Source: Galerina marginata
Taxonomy: Eukaryota; Basidiomycota; Agaricomycetes; Agaricales; Galerinaceae
Assembly (NCBI GenBank): GCA_023014335.1
Contig: JAECYW010000011.1
Coordinates: forward strand, 1,240,001-1,304,000
DNA: 64,000 nucleotides
Direction of reading: 5' to 3'
In this document: one piece after another, positions 11,539 to 24,972 of the stretch
How the letters are laid out: every line of letters begins with the position of its first letter
Numbering within the stretch: position 1 is the first letter of the stretch
Program-made: the position numbers and the translations under genes
The notes under the pieces: generated by a model
Databases searched by the model: none
Seen by the model: the letters and a program-made list of their open reading frames with translations, nothing else
Told to the model about the DNA's origin: nothing

Positions 11539-14500
11539 CTAGCTAAGCGTTTGTCCAGAAGTCTCAGAACGGGTCAAATGTTCGTTACTTTGGTCGGGTC
11601 CAGGTCTTGAAGAAGGAAAAGAATTGAGTGAGGGGGGTGCTGCTGCCGATGCTGAGCGTGAATGTCCGCCAGGCCGTGCAGTTGTTGACGGAGAAGCCAA
11701 AGGAGGCATCCCGAGCACTCTGCTGACGAGGATGCTTGGGTCAAAGGGGCGTGGTCGGAATTCATCCGCGGTTGGGGATCCAGGTAAAGGAGGGTGTGCT
11801 GTCGAACCTTCTGTGGTCCGACGTGAGCTGGGGTTTTCCTCTGAGTCGCTGTGCCGGAAGTGGAGGTCCGACACAGACATGGGTATACTATCTGTAGGCG
11901 ATTCTAGATTTTCCATGGGTGGATGGACATGTAGCAGGTCGCCAGATTGAGTTAATCCAGACGCCCGAGAACGCCGCTGCGGGTAGGAGTCCATGATATG
12001 ATGAGGAGATGGCGGGATATTGACTTGGACTTGGATAGGGAAAGTGCTCGAATCTGTCGTGGATCGAGCTTCTGAGCGAGACACCATCTGTGATTCGCCG
12101 GAAGATTCGTTGGCGGGTGCTGCTGGGTTGGTTGCGACACTTGGAACTGTTGTGTTGCTCCACCGCGACTTTGGTTCTATGATTCCTGGCACAGAAAGAC
12201 GGTTCTCGTCGAAAGGTCTATCTTGATCAGAACCAGCGGTCCCGGTTCTGATAGAATGCGACTTCATAGAGCCTTCCCGCGAACTAGTCAGATCGAGGAA
12301 CGAAGTGACACCATCTGAGTGGCCACTTGAAGAGAGTTTCGGAGGTGGTGGTGGGGTGGTCCCAAATGTCATCGATGTCAATCTGAACGGCAGTGTCGAC
12401 ATGCCTTGCACAAACTCGGGCATTCGAGGCGGTGCGCTAGAGCGGTCGGCCAGGTTCGACGAGCCAGAGGATTTTCTGGACGGCTTCTTGCTGCCAGACA
12501 GTGCTGTGAAATACGGCGCGTCAGTCGTATCCCCACTGACAGTGGGAACCCGGATAGATCTCGAGTCAAAGTCAACGCGAAACGGACTTGTTTCTCTGAC
12601 ACTGAGAAATACCCCTTCCCTAACCTCGACAAGGTCATCATCGCTTGAGGGCGTCCTTGGGAGCGATTTGGATCTTCTGGTTTGAGCCTGATCTTGAAGG
12701 GGTTCTTCCTCTTCGAGAAGCATTTGTGCTGGAAACGCGACCGGCGAATGCGTGGTTTCAACGACAGTATGACGGCGCTGCGATTGACGCTGAGGCGCCT
12801 CGCTCGTCCGGGGGCTCAAGGTCCGTAGCACCTCGCGCATGGCCCGCGGCTCGACAATGCTAGGATCGTCGTCGGTTGTAAGGCTACCACCATCATATCT
12901 CGTCAACGGCCTCATGGGAATGGCTTCCGGGGGTGACAGCTGATGAGGTGGGTGTTCAGCATTCGGCGAGTCTTGGTCAGAATTAGGTTCTCCCTCGTGC
13001 AGCAGGAAGCCGTTGCTGTTCTCGCGGTAGTGAATCCGTGGGTAGGAGTTATTTGCAAGAGAGTGGGTGACAGATCGCGGTCCAGAGGGGATGCCTGATG
13101 ATGGGTCCGAGTTGGAGTTTCGTATCGAGTCGCGGTTTGAGACTGAGGCTGCGTAGGACGGTGGTTCGGGATTCCGAGTCTTTTGAGGTGAAGGATCGGC
13201 GGCGACGAAAGACTGACATGCCTCCCGTGGAAATAATCCTATTGAAGTTGTTGTCCCCACTTGATGAACGCGCTCGCTGCATTGGTAATTCCAGTGTGAA
13301 ACTAGGCGACCATGACCTGCCCGTAATTTGTCTCGCCTTGCCTTTACTCTTCGCTCGAGCCTTTCTCTTGCGGGAAGGACTCTGAGCTGGGTGGGTCACT
13401 CCGGGCACTTGCAGGACGATCCTCATTGTTGTAGCGACTTTTGCCGTCGCCAGAATCCGAGTGTCTGAAGTGAAGGGGTAGACTGACTCCGCCCAGGCTT
13501 CCATGCATGGCTTCTCTCCTCCAGCGTGCAAATCCGCTCCTGCCACTGTGATGTCGGTGTTCAACAGGACTTACTTCCTCCTCCTCAAGATCCAAATCTT
13601 TGATATAATGACCGTCGCCGTTAGGGGCAATATCAAGGATCATAGCCAGGCCTCTTGTTCCTTGGGACTTTGCTCTAACCGATCGTTGACGATGCGCCGT
13701 TGGCGTTGACGTCGTGGACGGTAAAAGAGGAAGTAGAAAAGCAGTCCAGTGAAGATAGTGAAGGCCAGAATTCCAGCAAGAATGAAGGCGGCTAGTGTGC
13801 CTTCTGCAAAAGACATGGTCGAGGTATCGGTAAGAGGCGATGGGATGCTCGAGGGGCTGGTGGTCGGAGGAAGACTAAGAAAGTAAACAAACGCGGTCAG
13901 TTGGCGTGTGTAAACATGGAGAGATGTGAAACTCGCTTGGAGGGGCTGAACGTGCTAACTCCATCAACTAACAGAGACAGATCGCCACCAAGATTCCGGA
14001 CTTCGACGGAATGCGTAGCCTCTGGATCTAAACCAGAAGCGTAGAACAACAGAGAATCATACGCTGTAAAAGAGGAGCGGCCGGACAATAACGAACTGGT
14101 CACATTATCCAAAGTGACTGTATAATTTCCTGTGTCTGGAGAGGTGATGCCTTGTATGAGGACAGCCGTTCCTGAAAGGAAGGAATAGATAAGATTTGGC
14201 ATTGTCATCACTGACAATTGAAAGCAGAGCCGTACCGGTGAATGACATAATTGCTCTAGTCTCCTGCGGTACTTGACTTATGGAACGAGGATCCTGAAGG
14301 GACCGTTTGGAATGACCAGTGTCCGAGGAAGGCTATGTCACTGTCGTCGAGTTTTTGAGACGGGAAGCTTACACTGGAGATGTCGACAGATAAGGTTAGC
14401 CAAATGACACAAAAAAGGCAACTTTTAGAAATCAGTGGCGGCGACTTACTTTGATGAAACAGGGATTGGCGAAGACATGATTATAGGCTGTATCGAATAC

Positions 14501-14970
14501 TAGCATAGATGAATTAGGTGGATTCTGTCCAAGGGGTATCTGAGCAGTCAGTGTAATATTGTGGGTGTCATCTTCGAGTCCCTTGGATGTTTGCAAGAAT
14601 ATTGGTGTCTGGCTGAACGGGAGTTGGGACGGACTCTCCGTCAACGGTCAAGGCATAGGATGCGAGGGTTACATTTCCTAGAAGCTGGATGCCAGTTCCT
14701 GCAAGAAATCTTGATATATATCAATGATCTCTCAGCGATAATAGAACGGGAAATACCGCGCCATTGCAAGGCAAGGGAAGCACCATTGAGAGAGGTGATA
14801 TGGAGACTGGTGCCATTTCCGACCTCGCCAATGGAATGGATGAAGCCAGATAAGTTGTAGTATGGGTTCCAGCCCGCGCTCAGATCAGGGGTAGTAAAGG
14901 TATCACTGAAAGGAGAGTAGGATATTGAAGGAGAAGTATCGTCCACGTCGAATTGTACAGGGCTCTCCAT
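11539..14970 (-). CDS. Single-pass membrane protein with a large ectodomain and long Ser/Pro-rich cytoplasmic tail
   Basis: The 5' exons (14400-14970) encode a beta-rich, Asn-rich ectodomain with FDVDDTSPSISY, LSAGWNPYYNLSGF, GNGTSLHITSLNGASLALQW, then GTGIQLLG and QNPPNSSMLVFD; this pattern of paired galactose-binding-like modules is common in Basidiomycete surface proteins. A second module is at 13900-14220 (IQGITSPDTGNYTVTLDNVT). The membrane helix is at 13737-13815 (LAAFILAGILAFTIFTGLLF), followed at once by a basic stop-transfer stretch (YRPRRQRQRR). The rest, mainly the 11539-13260 exon of over 550 codons, is disordered Ser/Pro-rich sequence, presumably cytoplasmic and possibly phosphorylated. 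The stop is at 11539. The true start with a signal peptide is probably upstream of 14970 but I could not place it. One frame break lies at 14580-14582 (CCC/GGG run). The ligand and role are unknown. Confidence 0.7.
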
Positions 14971-15722
14971 GAATTCATGAGCAGCACGAAGAAACGGAGA
15001 GATAGAGCAGAATCCACCACGAATTAGACTTGGACTCTCTGGACCCGCAGGTCGGGGATATCGCGGCAGATATGACAGCTACTGGATGTTGCTGGGAAAT
15101 CCAGGTCGCGCCACGGTCGTCGACGACGACTACGTCCAAGTCCAGGTAATGGAGGTGCTATTCAGAAAGGCTCTCCCAAAAAGAATGCCGGAAGACCCTG
15201 GGTATGTAAGGGCTATCATCTCGGATCGAAGATACTCGAAATGAGATTTGTCCCATAGAGTCAACGGATATAGAGCTCGCGGGTGTGTGCTACATAATAC
15301 CCATTTGGATTGTCATACCGACCGACATGCGTCCGAAGGATGTGAGGGTCAGTAATGAACTAACTAAACCCAATTAGCAGTCCTCCATTAACCCGGCTGT
15401 TCCCGCCCCGCCCGCCCGCTGAAACCATTATCCTGCCTCTCTTTCTACCATAATCTTAGCAACCAACAGTGCAGTTTTTCGTGCCGCCGCCAATACGGCT
15501 TTCATCTTCCACATGTCGAATTTTGGCCAGCGAGGATATATTTGACACCATCAGTCACATTGCTTCTTCTACTCACACGAACATCTTCTCCAAGTCCCAA
15601 GTCTATGTTATTTTCAGTCCTGGAGGTTGGTTTTGTTCCTTGTCCTTGCCAGCCAGATCTCATTGGCGGCCTAGGTACCTCGTGACGATCTGTTGTTGCA
15701 GCTACCATCTACTCGTAAACGG
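14971..15722. promoter_or_regulatory. Intergenic region between divergent genes
   Basis: This stretch separates the minus-strand membrane-protein gene from the plus-strand AAA gene, so it should hold both promoters and perhaps the missing first exon of the membrane protein. It contains a C-rich tract at about 15400-15425. I see no clear TATA box and no other gene. Confidence 0.4.
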
Positions 15723-18000
15723 ATGTCTGACGAACTGCCTCTGCACCTTTTTGGGACCCAGGCATTCTTGCCGGCACTACTTTCGTACATTCGAAACCTT
15801 GCCAGCTCCACGTCTTTGCCACTTGATCATGTCATCTTCCAGTCCATCCTTCTCTGTCTTATCGCGGGTGACAAACATTTGATCCTCCGCACCCCAGAAG
15901 AAGATGTGGGTCTGACCGTTAAGCTTGCTGTCTGGGTGAGTCAAATCCCCCAAATGCCCCCTTTATCTCAGTTGTTCGATCCTTCTACGGTTATTCTTGT
16001 CGCCATTTGATTTGCGCCTTGTTACGATCTCATAATCCAGCCTCGGAGGAGTGTAGTAAATTGCAGCTCCTCCTCGGTTGTTGAAAAGACAGCTGAGCGC
16101 GAGCTTGACCCTGCATAATTATCCTGGATTATCACGTTTTCCGAAGCATCAACACGCGTTTGATATCTGCCATACAGTATATCTGTCACGCTCCTCCGTG
16201 TTTTTCTGCTGCTTGCTTTTGGAGAATGAACTGGGTATCCATCTAATTCTCATCACTAATCTCCTTGCTCGTCGCATCATATCCTGTTCTTGCCAACCTA
16301 ATGACCATTTTCGGTTATCTAGACGTTATCTTCCATCTTTAATTTGCAAACCCACAGACTCAAAGTACGAAACAGGTCTTTCTCCCGGTCAAAAAATGGC
16401 ACTTCGACGTCTGCCGACCCGGCGGCCTTTTTACGGTCTCTATTTCTCCCTTCTGGCACCTCCACATCCAACTCTAATCAGACATCTCAAGACGAGGGTT
16501 CCAGTGAAAACGTGAAACACTTCGGGCACCATCGGCAGCAAGCCCATTCGCGTTCTACCAAACCCAAGTCAAAGTACCCAGAATACTCTCGTTCTCGTTC
16601 CTTTCCAAGCAATCTTGCGGGTGCCGCTCAGACCCAGGGTACCTCGACCTCTCCTGATGCCTTGCTTATGCAAACTGTCGTGCCGAATCCCGAATCCACC
16701 ATTGCCTCGAGTCGCCGTCCACTTACCTCACCGTCTATTCTGAAGCCCCAACCCGTATATCCACACGGTCTCCCTCACTCGTATACTGATCCTCTGCCGC
16801 TGCCAAACAGGCCCCGGAAGAAATCGGTCTCCCAACCTAAGTCGCCGCTACAGCTTCCACAAGGCCCTCGTGATCTCGGGTCTCGAAAGCGGTTCCGATT
16901 CGACACAACGGGCTCTAATCAATGTCTTGGCTGAGAAAAGAGTGGTCTTAGAGGGCCAAAAAGATAATTTGGCCGAGGGCAGCAGATCCATCCGCAACCT
17001 ATCAGGAAACGGATCAAGAGGATGGTGTGTGGAATCTACCGGAAGGGTTTATCGTAATCTACGTCTGTCCCTGGAACGCCAGAGAAAGGCCAGCCATTCA
17101 CAAGTCATTGGTAAGTTCATTGAGGGATTTTATTTATTTACCGAGTGTAGTTGACACTTTACTGCAGTTAGACAAGTTCGCCATGAGCACGAACGTCTTC
17201 ATCGCTCAAAATATCCGACGTGATTTCCACTCGCTCCCCTTTTCACCTGCGCCACGGCCATTCCATCCCACCGTTTCACACTCCAATCCAGGCAGTCCAT
17301 CACCATGCATACGCAACGGCACTTCCTCCTACTCATACTCCGCCGATCTTTACGAAATCGTTGCCAGCAAATCAAAGGCACTCTGCGCACTTCAATCCAC
17401 CTCCTCTTCCTGACGATGTTATTCCATGGTCTTTCATCAAAGTGCTACAAGACGCCTGCAGTAGGGCCCACATCTCGTACACCCTCTCGCTTTATCTCTC
17501 TGACATATTCTCGGCGACTCGTCATAATTCACGACTCGATGCGATGTTGCTCACCGCGAGATCAATGAGGGACGCTGAGGACCTGATACGCGCTTCTCGC
17601 GTCATCGGCGCCGACCTCACAGGCATGGAACTCGTGCGATTGCCTGTTAACGCTGGCGACGTTGCTTCAAGTTCGGAAAGTGACAGTCAGGACCACATTT
17701 CCAGCGACTATGTACGACTGGGAGAAGAGCAATCTTCGACCGCATCGGTGCGCAACAGGCAAGTGGACGAGCAGGCGGCTGCCGCTCGTGTTCTCGACGT
17801 GTCTGAGGTCGACTATTGCGCGGATCGTGCCTAGGGTCATTTCTCATCGCGTCCGTTTGAGAGATGGGCCTGAGGACGAGGTCTTGTCGAGTGCTTTCTT
17901 CGGAGCGACGTTCAAGCCTCCGATTCCACCAGCTCCTGTTGGGGAGGAGAGTCATGACGCTGCAGATAATTTTCAATCATGTCAAGGCAGTGCTGGTTAA
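15723..18000 (+). CDS. AAA/Mg-chelatase-like protein
   Basis: The start MSDELPLHLFG and the first exon (LPALLSYIRNLASS, FQSILLCLIAGDKHLILRT, PEEDVGLTVKLAVW) match a basidiomycete family that is often annotated as magnesium-chelatase-like AAA ATPase. Exon 1 ends at a GTGAGT donor near 15935. A Ser-rich insert follows (16344-16860), then ISGLESGS..TQRALINVLAEKRVVLEG and a helical part with GVWNLPEGFIVIYVCPWNAR, LLDKFAMS, HISYTLSLYLSDIFSATRHN, LDAMLLTARSM and DLTGMELVRLP. The last part, ARIVPRVISHRVRLRDGPED, is the end of the lid-like domain. The usual Walker A pattern GxxxxGK[ST] is replaced by AGDKHLILRTPEED, so ATP binding is doubtful. At least three frame breaks are present (near 16863, 17000 and 17814). 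Fungi do not make chlorophyll, so the role is unknown. Confidence 0.65.
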
Positions 18001-18232
18001 TATTCTCTCTGAAGTCTGAAGACCTTTATTGAAGCTTTGGAAGGCATGAAGTCTGTATCTTGAGTAACTAATTAATGAATTTGATTAACCAATGAAATGA
18101 ATTTGAAGCATCGCGAATGTTAATTACTTACGTAATATACATCAATGACTCTGATGTCGGGTCCGAATCTTGCAGTCTGGGCCGACCACCATCACTATTG
18201 CACAATTGCTACCTGATCTATCGCGAAAGTCG

Positions 18233-21200
18233 ATGGCTGCGAAGGATATGCCTGACTCAAGTGGGGACGATCGAGCCCAATCGAAGAAACGACGGATTCC
18301 GGGAGCATGCGACATCTGCAAGAGGAAGAAGAGTGAGTGTTCTGGTGCTAGCCACAGCCATCAGAAAGCTGATTAGACCGATCATTTCTTGTTCGCAGTT
18401 CGTTGTAAGCTTGTTAATTGACCAAGAATACTTTCTTCGCATCTCACTGGAACTTGAGCTTCCAGGTGACAGTGGAGAGATGCCTGATAATCGGTGTAGC
18501 AATTGTGTTCAATATGGATATGAGTGCACACATAAAGAGGTTACCAAGGTACGCCGCAGTTCGTAGAACATTAAGCAATGAAATTAAATTTTGAATCTGA
18601 AGACATTGGGTTCAGCTAAAGGGTACGCTGTTCTTTGAATTACAATGATTCTGGGTCGTCTGACATGGAAGGTCATCGCGGGTAGTTATGTTGAAAGCCT
18701 AGAAGCTCGCCTGGAGAAGATGGACAGACTACTAAGCAAGGTGCGGCACTTTCAATAGCGAACTTGCTATCGTGTAATTAATGTGATCTTGGTAGTTACT
18801 TCCAGGGATAGACGTTAATCAGGAGGTGGACAGATTAGCATCTGAAGAGCCCTCGGAGCCCGAGTCACTTGCACGCAACGACGACCCAGTTCCATCTTCC
18901 ATGTTGACTGTTCAGCTGAATAGATTGAGCCTGAATCCGCAGCAGAACCGGTTTTTTGGGAAGTCAAGGTGATTGCCCGTCGTCGTTCACGTTTATTTAT
19001 ACATGCAAGCTGATAATTCGTTGTCTTAGTGGTTATCAACTTATACAGACAGCTTTGGATCTGAAGCAGGAATATACGGGAGAGAAGGTGAAGCTTGAAC
19101 CAGGGACTAGCCTCCTCCCATTGAAGCGGCCCCAGTTCTGGGATATTCCATCGGTATGGATTTATTGATTGTTACACTTTCTTGGAACTTTCTGACTGGT
19201 GTATTCTAGTGGGTCGAATCAGACCCTGAGAAAGAAGAAAGTCCCTCCTATACCTACCCAGACGAAGATCTTATTCCTTCTCTGCTTGACGCGTACTTCA
19301 CTCAAATAAACCACTTTCTGCCGCTCCTGCATCGTCCAACGTTCGAGAGATCTGTTTCTGAAGGACTGCAGCATGAGAACCCCATGTTTGGTGCAGTGTT
19401 GTTGCTTGTCTGTGCTCATGGGGCGCGCTTCTCCAGCGACCCTCGTGCTCTGGCCCAGGGCTCTGGAGATGCTACTTCGGCGGGTTGGAGATGGTTTAAA
19501 CAGGTGAACGTACTGCGGAAATCACTTTATAAAAGAACTACGTTATACGAACTTCAAATGCACGCAGTAAGCCTTTGTGTATCCTTTTGTGGTTGTACTC
19601 CTGTCTTATCGTCGAGTAGCTTCACGTTCTATTCGCCCAATCAACCCAAACACCGCAAGGAATTTGGTCCCAGATCGGCCTAGCGGTTCGATTATCGCAG
19701 GAGGTTGGCGCGCATAGAAGACGCCGGAAGGATGGTGCCCCTCCAACTGCGGAAGACGAGATATGGAAACGAGCATTCTGGTCAGCAATATTCTTTGCAG
19801 ATTATCTCGCTAATTCTAACCTGGCTTTTGCAGGGTTGTCCTCAGTTTGGACCGAACTATGAGTTCCTTTTCTGGTCGACCATGCGGCTTACAAGATGAA
19901 GAGTAGGTGGCTCACCAATATTTGCATACTTTGACCTGACTTGTTACAGCTTTGATTTAGATCTGCCTCTGGAGTGTGACGATGAATACTGGGAACATGG
20001 TTTCCGACAACCTCTTGATAAACCTTCCACAATATCCTATTTCAACGCCTATCTACGACTCATGGATATTCTGGCCTATGCTATGCGTTCGATTGTGCGT
20101 TGAAATACGTTAATCCCGCACTCCTCGAAATTAATCCCATAGACCACAGTACCCTATCAAACGGCAAAATAATCTATTTGCTCAACCTGGTCAACGTTCG
20201 GAGCAACAGCTCATAGCAGAACTAGATTCGGCTATGAATAACTGGATGGATTCGGTGCCAAGCCATCGTATGAAACCTGTTACCCATAGTTGATTTGTTC
20301 TTTCTAACTTTCCAATCAGTCAAATGGAATCCAAACTGCAACAACGAACTCTTCCTCAAACAGTCAGCCGCACTGCATGCGACATACTACAGTCTCCAGA
20401 TTTTTATTCACCGGCCTTTCATTCCATCACCCCGCAACCCCGTTCCCGTTTCCTTTCCGTCACTGGCGATTTGCACCAATGCTGCTCGGTCATGTTGTCA
20501 TGTTCTCGAATCATTCACTAGACTGAGCGCGTTGCCCTTGTCACATTTTCAGGTGAATACAATGTCCAATAACTTTCTCACACCAATCTTGTCTGATCCA
20601 TGTATTTAGAAGACAGTTTTCACAGCTGCGGTTATCCTCCTCTTGAATATCTGGAGTGGAAAACGATCTGGATATGCCCCCAACCCAAAGAGAGAAATGG
20701 AAGACGTCCAACGCTGTATGGATATACTAAAGGCCTGTGAATCACGGTATGTGAGCGTAGCAATATTATTTCCGATCTACTTAATTGTGCCCTCCACGTA
20801 GTTGGTCGGCAGCCGGACGATATTGGTTTGTTGATACCAAATTTACCGATAGGTGCAAATAAGGCTGAATACTTTCAATTCAGGGATATCTTGACCGAGC
20901 TTGCTTTCGCTGGGGATCTGGCCTTTCCATGCCATCAATCCTTGAATACGTCGCGGAAGAAACGAAACCGAGAAACGGATGAAGATTCTCCGACTGTTTC
21001 ATCACTTGAGGTTTCTCCGACCACCGACCAACCTCGCAGCATTGCAGGTTCAAGACGCGTGTCGCTAAGCATGTCGTCTCATCCCTTTGCCCCAAATGCG
21101 GTCCCAACAACCAGCTTTGTTCTCGTTGCCTATGTACAGCAGTGAGCTCGGCAGATTGCCGATATATGGTCAATTTAATTTCTCCGATTCGGTTGGGCCA

Positions 21201-21613
21201 AATATGGTCCTTCAACCCCCAATAAATGACGAAGCAATCTGCGATCAAATCTTTATACCGAATCTTGCATCAGGACCAGGCTTGCCACCCAACACGGATA
21301 CCTACTTGGTCGACCCTCTGGTCAATGGCCAGGCGACCGAAAGTCTAACCAACCAGAATCATGGTCCACAGTCTGTTGACATCTCCACGTTCCTTACTCC
21401 AAGTTTCGATTTTGATGACTGGTCCCGACTCGGAGCTATGCCTGCGATGGATAACTGATACGATGACTATGTGGTCGACGGCGCCGACGAATCTTGAGTA
21501 CGCCTTTTTCGCTTTACCTGCAGTTTGATTGCTCAAGTCATTACAGGCTGGACGATTGGAATTCTTATATTTCAAGTGTGGAACAAATGACTACAAGCTC
21601 AATACCAGTTTAA
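18233..21613 (+). CDS. Zn2Cys6 fungal transcription factor
   Basis: This is a GAL4-type binuclear zinc-cluster regulator, predicted to act in the nucleus. The ATG at 18233 gives MAAKDMPDSSGDD and then the cluster, which is assembled from three exons: ACDICKRKK, then IRC, then DSGEMPDNRCSNCVQYGYEC. That is C-x2-C-x6-C-x9-C-x2-C-x6-C, the canonical spacing. A coiled-coil dimerisation stretch follows (YVESLEARLEKMDRLLSK). The middle homology (fungal_trans) domain includes LLDAYFTQINHFLPLLHRPT, FGAVLLLVCAHGARFSSD, AVRLSQEVGAHRRRKDG and VLSLDRTMSSFSGRP, then LECDDEYWEHGF. The C-terminus is less ordered. The stop is either at 21456-21458 or, with one or two more introns, at 21611-21613 giving LDDWNSYISSVEQMT; I prefer the latter because such endings are common in this group. 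About a dozen introns are inferred, and no frame break is needed where I checked. Target genes are unknown. Confidence 0.85.
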
Positions 21614-23217
21614 TAACTCTTAAACTCCTTCGATATCTATCTTTTAGTATCTTTGTCAGTCTCCGTAACGGGATGACGAGGAATAATCGTCGGGTATGTC
21701 AGTCTCTCTGTATTTAAATTTAGATCCCGGATGGTCGTGGTATGCGTCGATAGCTTGTCTTCTCACATCAGCACATCACGCAGATAAAGTTCGAAGGATT
21801 ATAATACATTCATTTTACCCAGACTACTGGTCCCAATAATCCAGACAATGACCAGTTGTGCATCCGATGGACACGCCCTGCCACCTTACAACACAGTAAA
21901 CCACGCTGCTATGGCATGTATATATAATATTGAATACAAGGATAACATTAAGACACCGTACTAAGTCCCACTTGACACTCGATCTCTCTAGATCCAACTT
22001 CCTTGTCGTCTCTGAGGATCGGGAGTCATGTCAGATAGATTGTAACATTGTAGGAGGTTACACCCGGCACTCCGCCCATGTCAATCTGGCTGACTCACGA
22101 ACTATCGGCGTATAAACGGCAGGACTTATTTTTAAAAACACGACGGCGCCTTGTATCGAGAACTCTCGACGACGGAAAAGTGTAGCTAATTCTCATTGGT
22201 GTTGTAGACTTATACAGCTCTTTTGCGAAACATAAAGGCTGTCCTCTGCCCTCTGTGGTAATTGGGACAGTTCTGGCCGAAGTATGCTGCATTTTATGTT
22301 TTTGATTAGCAGTCGCTAAACAGTAATAGCCTTGGATCGCGTAAGTATGTGCGCCACACTCTTTAAGCGAGTCTATTTTTAGCTCTTCCTGCAACCGCAG
22401 TCGGTAACTCTCTCCCTGGAGTAATGAATTAAATCGGGAGGTTTTAAGAGGTCGGTCGCATATTATGTTATGTACTTTGTCGCCGACGCTCCGTCGTTCA
22501 ACTCTAAGTACTCCACACGTACTCGACGTACGACATAATTCATGGTAAAATACCTGGGATGATTCCCTTCTAGTATCTACACAAATGCCATACTTCTGTG
22601 CAACTTTATTAATACTCGAAGCTTTGACCATTTTCGTACTCGGGTATCCGAGTTCCTTGATTAAATCTTCAATATCGATTCATCTCTCAATGCCGCCATC
22701 GAGATAATATAATTAGAGCCCGTCAGCATTCACCGTGTTTTGCATGATCTTGGCGGCAACCGCATGTACTGCGGCCCGTTTATTTTACGTAGGGATGCAA
22801 AGTCAGTATCTAATTCTGGTCGGTCTTGTGTAGAAGTATGCTAGAACCTTGACTAGATGCGAGATATGTACTTTTTTATGGCGGTATTCCGCGTCACTGC
22901 TATTGGTACTTGGCCTTACGGACTCGGATCAATGGGCAATAAAAGAGAATTTTCCCCCTTCAATTTATCTACCGCACAGTAACCGCAAAGATAGCCATGT
23001 CGAGCGTTTGGAAGTTGACGACTTCCAAGTCTCGTCACTTCCAGATTCAATCTTGGAACGGTCCGTTTTCGGCCCGGAAAATTCTTTGTCAGCGACCTTC
23101 AAGTTCACCGTCCGTCCTGGTGCTTGAACTTTTTGAAGGTCAGTGACGGTGTCTTCTTTTCCATTCTGAAGCTCATATTCCAAATTCATTTCCAGAATCC
23201 TTTGAGAAACCTCTCTA
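21614..23217. other. Intergenic region with one unexplained open frame
   Basis: The stretch is AT-rich with few open frames. The longest is on the minus strand at 22095-22631 (178 codons), Arg/Ser/Thr-rich, with no motif I recognise and no obvious introns. I do not call it a gene. No RNA gene, repeat or transposon terminus was evident by eye. Confidence 0.35.
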
Positions 23218-24361
23218 ATGACTCGTGCAACGAACTTTGGAATAAAACGGACGCATTTACAAGCAGGTTTCGCCCAAGAGGATGGACACAGCCCAGAACC
23301 CGCCGACCAACGTTCGGGTGACGTCGACGAAGTAGAAGGAGACGGAAGTCATGACACCGTGGCCCCACCGCAGAAGAAGAAAAGAAAGAGGACTCCTAAA
23401 TCTAAGAGAGATGGATACGCAGCTCAGAAAGCGGCTGAGGCTGCAAAGTTGAATGGCGACTCGGTGACGACGTCGGCGGCCAACTCGGAGAGATTCACAC
23501 GTGGATGGAAGTCAAACTGAGGGCGAGGCTAAGCCTTCTACAACTCTCAGTAAAAGCGCGAAGAAAAAACAGCGAGAATTGGTTAGGAAACAGAAGAGTG
23601 AGCATCCACGTTCTTGACCAACTGTTGCTAATCATTTTCCAGTCCTCAATGCCACGGAAGCGAGGCGTCTAAAGCGAATAAAAGAAAAGGATGCGGCGAC
23701 GACTTGCTTTGCATGTCGGGAGAAAGGCCATGCTGCCAGGGACTGCCCCACGACCAAAAATTCTGTTACAAATGATGGAAAGGCGACGAAAGTTGTAGGA
23801 ATTTGCTATAGGTAAGTTTTTAGCCTTGCTTTCGGTCGGGTAGATCATTCTAAGCTTTATTCAGATGTGGATCTACGAAACATAGCCTTTCTCGGTGCAA
23901 AAAGCCTGCAAATCCACAAGACCCTTTCCCCTACGCGTCATGTTTCGTTTGCAATGGCACAGGCCATCTCGCGTCTGCCTGCCCGCAGAATAAAGCCAAA
24001 GGCGTATACCCTAACGGGGGTTGTTGTAAATTATGCGGAGATACATCACATCTGGCAAAAGATTGTGCCGTTAGGCAGAAAGGTACAGTTAATCTACTCT
24101 CCTTCATTAGTGTATCTAACCCAACCGCATCTAATTCAGTGTCCGATCCTACAACTATTTTCGGTACGGGCACAGAAGTTGGGCCTGACGAAGATGATTT
24201 TCATCTATTTAAACGGAAAACAGCAGAGGTCGACCGCGATGAAAAGCAAGAAGCGAAGCTGAAGGAACTGCTAGACGTCAGAGCCGGTGCGCATTCCGGT
24301 GTCGTCAAAGCTCAGCGGAAGTGTTAAGCGTCCTCCGAAGAAGGTGGTGGTCTTCAAATGA
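23218..24361 (+). CDS. CCHC zinc-knuckle protein, ZCCHC9 type
   Basis: The product resembles ZCCHC9-type proteins, nuclear zinc-knuckle factors implicated in RNA or rRNA-related processes. The start at 23218 gives MTRATNFGIKRTHLQAGF. A Lys-rich segment follows (QKKKRKRTPKSKR, then SKSAKKKQRELVRKQK), typical of nucleolar proteins. Four zinc knuckles can be read: CFACREKGHAARDC, CYRCGSTKHSLSRC, CFVCNGTGHLASAC and CKLCGDTSHLAKDC, all C-x2-C-x4-H-x4-C. The C-terminus is acidic and then basic. In one frame the stop is at 24325-24327; a shift gives KRPPKKVVVFK ending at 24361, closer to the usual VVVF ending of the family, so I take the later stop. One frame change is needed near 23490, within the Lys-rich part. 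Four or five introns are inferred. Confidence 0.75.
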
Positions 24362-24972
24362 GTTGTCCTTACCATCGGTACTACGAGTTGTCTACGAGAC
24401 GATTATACGTCTCCATACTGTTTGTAGTTTGGAACAGTCATGAAAACCCCACTGTTTGGATATCTACTTGATATCTGCCCCGTTAGTGCTTTGGGGAATA
24501 TTGCTCTTGAGGTCGTGTGCTACTAGAGGCTAGGCCGGACCGAGCCCCAATAATATGACGTTGATGGCGCAATTAAACCGTCCGCACTTCGAGCACAACC
24601 TTCACCATCGTTAGCCAATCTTTGACAACCATATATACTTTTAAGCTCCAGTACAGCTTAAAAGGCTTTCTCTCATTAATCTCATAAAATTAGCCATCTA
24701 GATAACCCCCGATGTCACTTGCCACGAAAATCATATACGGAACGGCCTGGTAAGCTCGGAACACTGGGCGATGAAGCCGTCGTGATACTATACTCAAACG
24801 CAATTTGTGGTTCCGTATTAGGAAGAAGGAGAGAACGACCAGTTTGGTAGTGAGTGCTGTTCTCAATGGATTCAGAGCCATTGATACAGGTAAGCCTTCC
24901 TTCTGTGACCCTTGAGTACTGATATCTGAGAGGTATCATTCGTATTGCCGGTTAACTTTGAATTAATTAAGC
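24362..24972. other. Intergenic region
   Basis: About 600 bp between the ZCCHC9-type gene and the aldo/keto reductase relic. I see short open frames only and nothing I can name. Confidence 0.4.

Noticed and set aside
22095..22631. 178-codon minus-strand open frame
   Set aside because: No recognisable motif, no convincing intron or promoter, biased to Arg/Ser/Thr; kept only as an intergenic note.
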